DNA of 5,494 nt from the NCBI GenBank assembly GCA_023253905.1, contig JALREG010000406.1:1-5494 (forward strand). The letters are read 5' to 3'. How positions within the stretch are numbered: the first letter of the stretch is position 1; every line of letters begins with the position of its first letter. The translations under genes were made by a program, and so were the position numbers. This DNA is from Burkholderiaceae bacterium. GTDB lineage: Bacteria > Pseudomonadota > Gammaproteobacteria > Burkholderiales > Burkholderiaceae. A model generated the notes under the pieces. It had not been told where the DNA came from. It made no database searches and saw nothing but the letters and a program-made list of their open reading frames with translations. Positions 4,838 to 5,494 of this stretch are shown piece after piece.

Positions 4838-5494
4838 GAGGGCCGAGATTCTTTCCGGCGGGTAGCCGAGTCCGGCGAGAAGTGCCTCGGTATGCTCGCC
4901 CTGGAAGGGCGGTTGCAGCCGGACACCCAGACGATCGCCCGCGAGCGTTAGCGGCAGGAGCGCAGCCTGAGCGGTGCCGCCCGCGCCAGGGCCATCTGTG
5001 AGGCGTACCTCAGCCAGTCCACCGGTCGCCTGCAGGTGGGGATCGTCAAACAACTGCTCGGGGCGCATGATGGGCGCGTAGGGGAGGCCTTCGCGCTCGA
5101 ACAAAGCGGCGAGTTCGGCGGCGCTGAAAACCGCCAGTCGCCTTTTCAGTTCGGGGATCAGCGTGGGCCGCATTCCCACCCGCAGGTTGTTGTTGGCAAG
5201 CGCCGGATCCGACAGCAGGTCATGAAATCCGAATGCCTCACAGAATGTTTTCCATTGGGGGTCGCTCACCGCCGCAAGGAAAATCTGCTCGCCATCGCGA
5301 ACCGTGAACACGTCGTACACGGCCCACGCCGAGATCCGGTTGGGCATCGGCTCGGCTGCGACGCCGGTGATGGCGTGCTGCAGCATGTGCTGGCCCACCA
5401 GAAACACATTGTTCTCAAAGAGCGAGGCCTGCACCGACTGTCCCCGGCCGCTGATGCCGCGCTGAATCAGCGCACCCAACACCCCGATCGCCCC
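4814..5494 (-). CDS. Family III CoA-transferase (CaiB/BaiF), C-terminal 226 residues, cut by right edge
   Basis: The frame is open from the window edge to the TGA at 4816-4814 and encodes 226 residues, roughly the second half of a protein usually near 400 aa. The visible part begins GAIGVLGALIQRG.SGRGQ, matching the family stretch 'G.L.AL..R..TG.GQ.V..SL', then SLFENN, DGEQIFLAAVSDPQWKTFCEAFG, ELKRRLAVFSAAELAALFE, LPYAPI and DDPHLQATGG, all typical of CaiB/BaiF enzymes. These move CoA between carboxylic acids and form interlocked homodimers. The catalytic Asp of the family lies just N-terminal to this stretch and is outside the window, so activity cannot be confirmed. A GTG at 5482-5480 is in frame but internal to the conserved domain and is not the start. 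The tctC copy C gene follows after 75 bases, pairing CoA activation with solute capture. Substrate unknown. Confidence 0.93.
   Translation of the reverse strand, partial: GAIGVLGALIQRGISGRGQSVQASLFENNVFLVGQHMLQHAITGVAAEPMPNRISAWAVYDVFTVRDGEQIFLAAVSDPQWKTFCEAFGFHDLLSDPALANNNLRVGMRPTLIPELKRRLAVFSAAELAALFEREGLPYAPIMRPEQLFDDPHLQATGGLAEVRLTDGPGAGGTAQAALLPLTLAGDRLGVRLQPPFQGEHTEALLAGLGYPPERISALQASGAVR

Noticed and set aside
5480..5482. GTG as start codon of the CoA-transferase
   Set aside because: The four codons before it to the window edge continue the conserved family stretch, so the gene is truncated by the window and not short.
1..5494. Mobile elements, CRISPR arrays, RNA genes or defence systems
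   Set aside because: Searched by eye for transposase motifs, repeat-spacer patterns and tRNA-like cloverleaves; none seen, and coding genes fill nearly all of the window.

Overview
The window reads as high-GC proteobacterial DNA, most likely a betaproteobacterium of the order Burkholderiales. This is inferred from the strong G/C bias at third codon positions and from three tripartite-tricarboxylate-type solute-binding proteins (TctC/Bug family) in 5.5 kb; that family is hugely expanded in Bordetella, Achromobacter, Cupriavidus and relatives. No RNA gene, mobile element, CRISPR array or phage signal is visible.

Layout. Minus-strand operon 1, read right to left: a TctC-type binding protein (1818 to 847), a single-domain VOC (vicinal oxygen chelate) protein (840 to 304), and the first 88 codons of a fumarylacetoacetate-hydrolase (FAH) family protein running off the left edge (266 to 1). 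A 242-base divergent control region (1819-2060) separates this from plus-strand operon 2: a second TctC protein (2061-3053) followed 12 bases later by a second VOC protein (3066-3647). Operon 2 converges on minus-strand operon 3: the C-terminal half of a family III (CaiB/BaiF) CoA-transferase entering from the right edge (5494 to 4814), then a third TctC protein with a Tat-like leader (4738 to 3695). A GC-rich hairpin lies at the convergent junction, and a nested hairpin surrounds the CoA-transferase stop codon.

The most notable feature is the mirror symmetry. Two diverged copies of the same pair, binding protein then VOC protein, are transcribed away from one control region. Both VOC copies share the same departure from the textbook metal site: Gln where the second-module His normally sits, plus a conserved extra His. 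With the FAH-family gene and the CoA-transferase, the set looks like a catabolic locus: periplasmic capture of carboxylated or aromatic-acid-like solutes, an oxidative or isomerising VOC step, FAH-type C-C hydrolysis or hydration, and CoA-ester formation. The substrate cannot be told from sequence. No TctA/TctB membrane subunits lie in the window, so the binding proteins are locally orphan.
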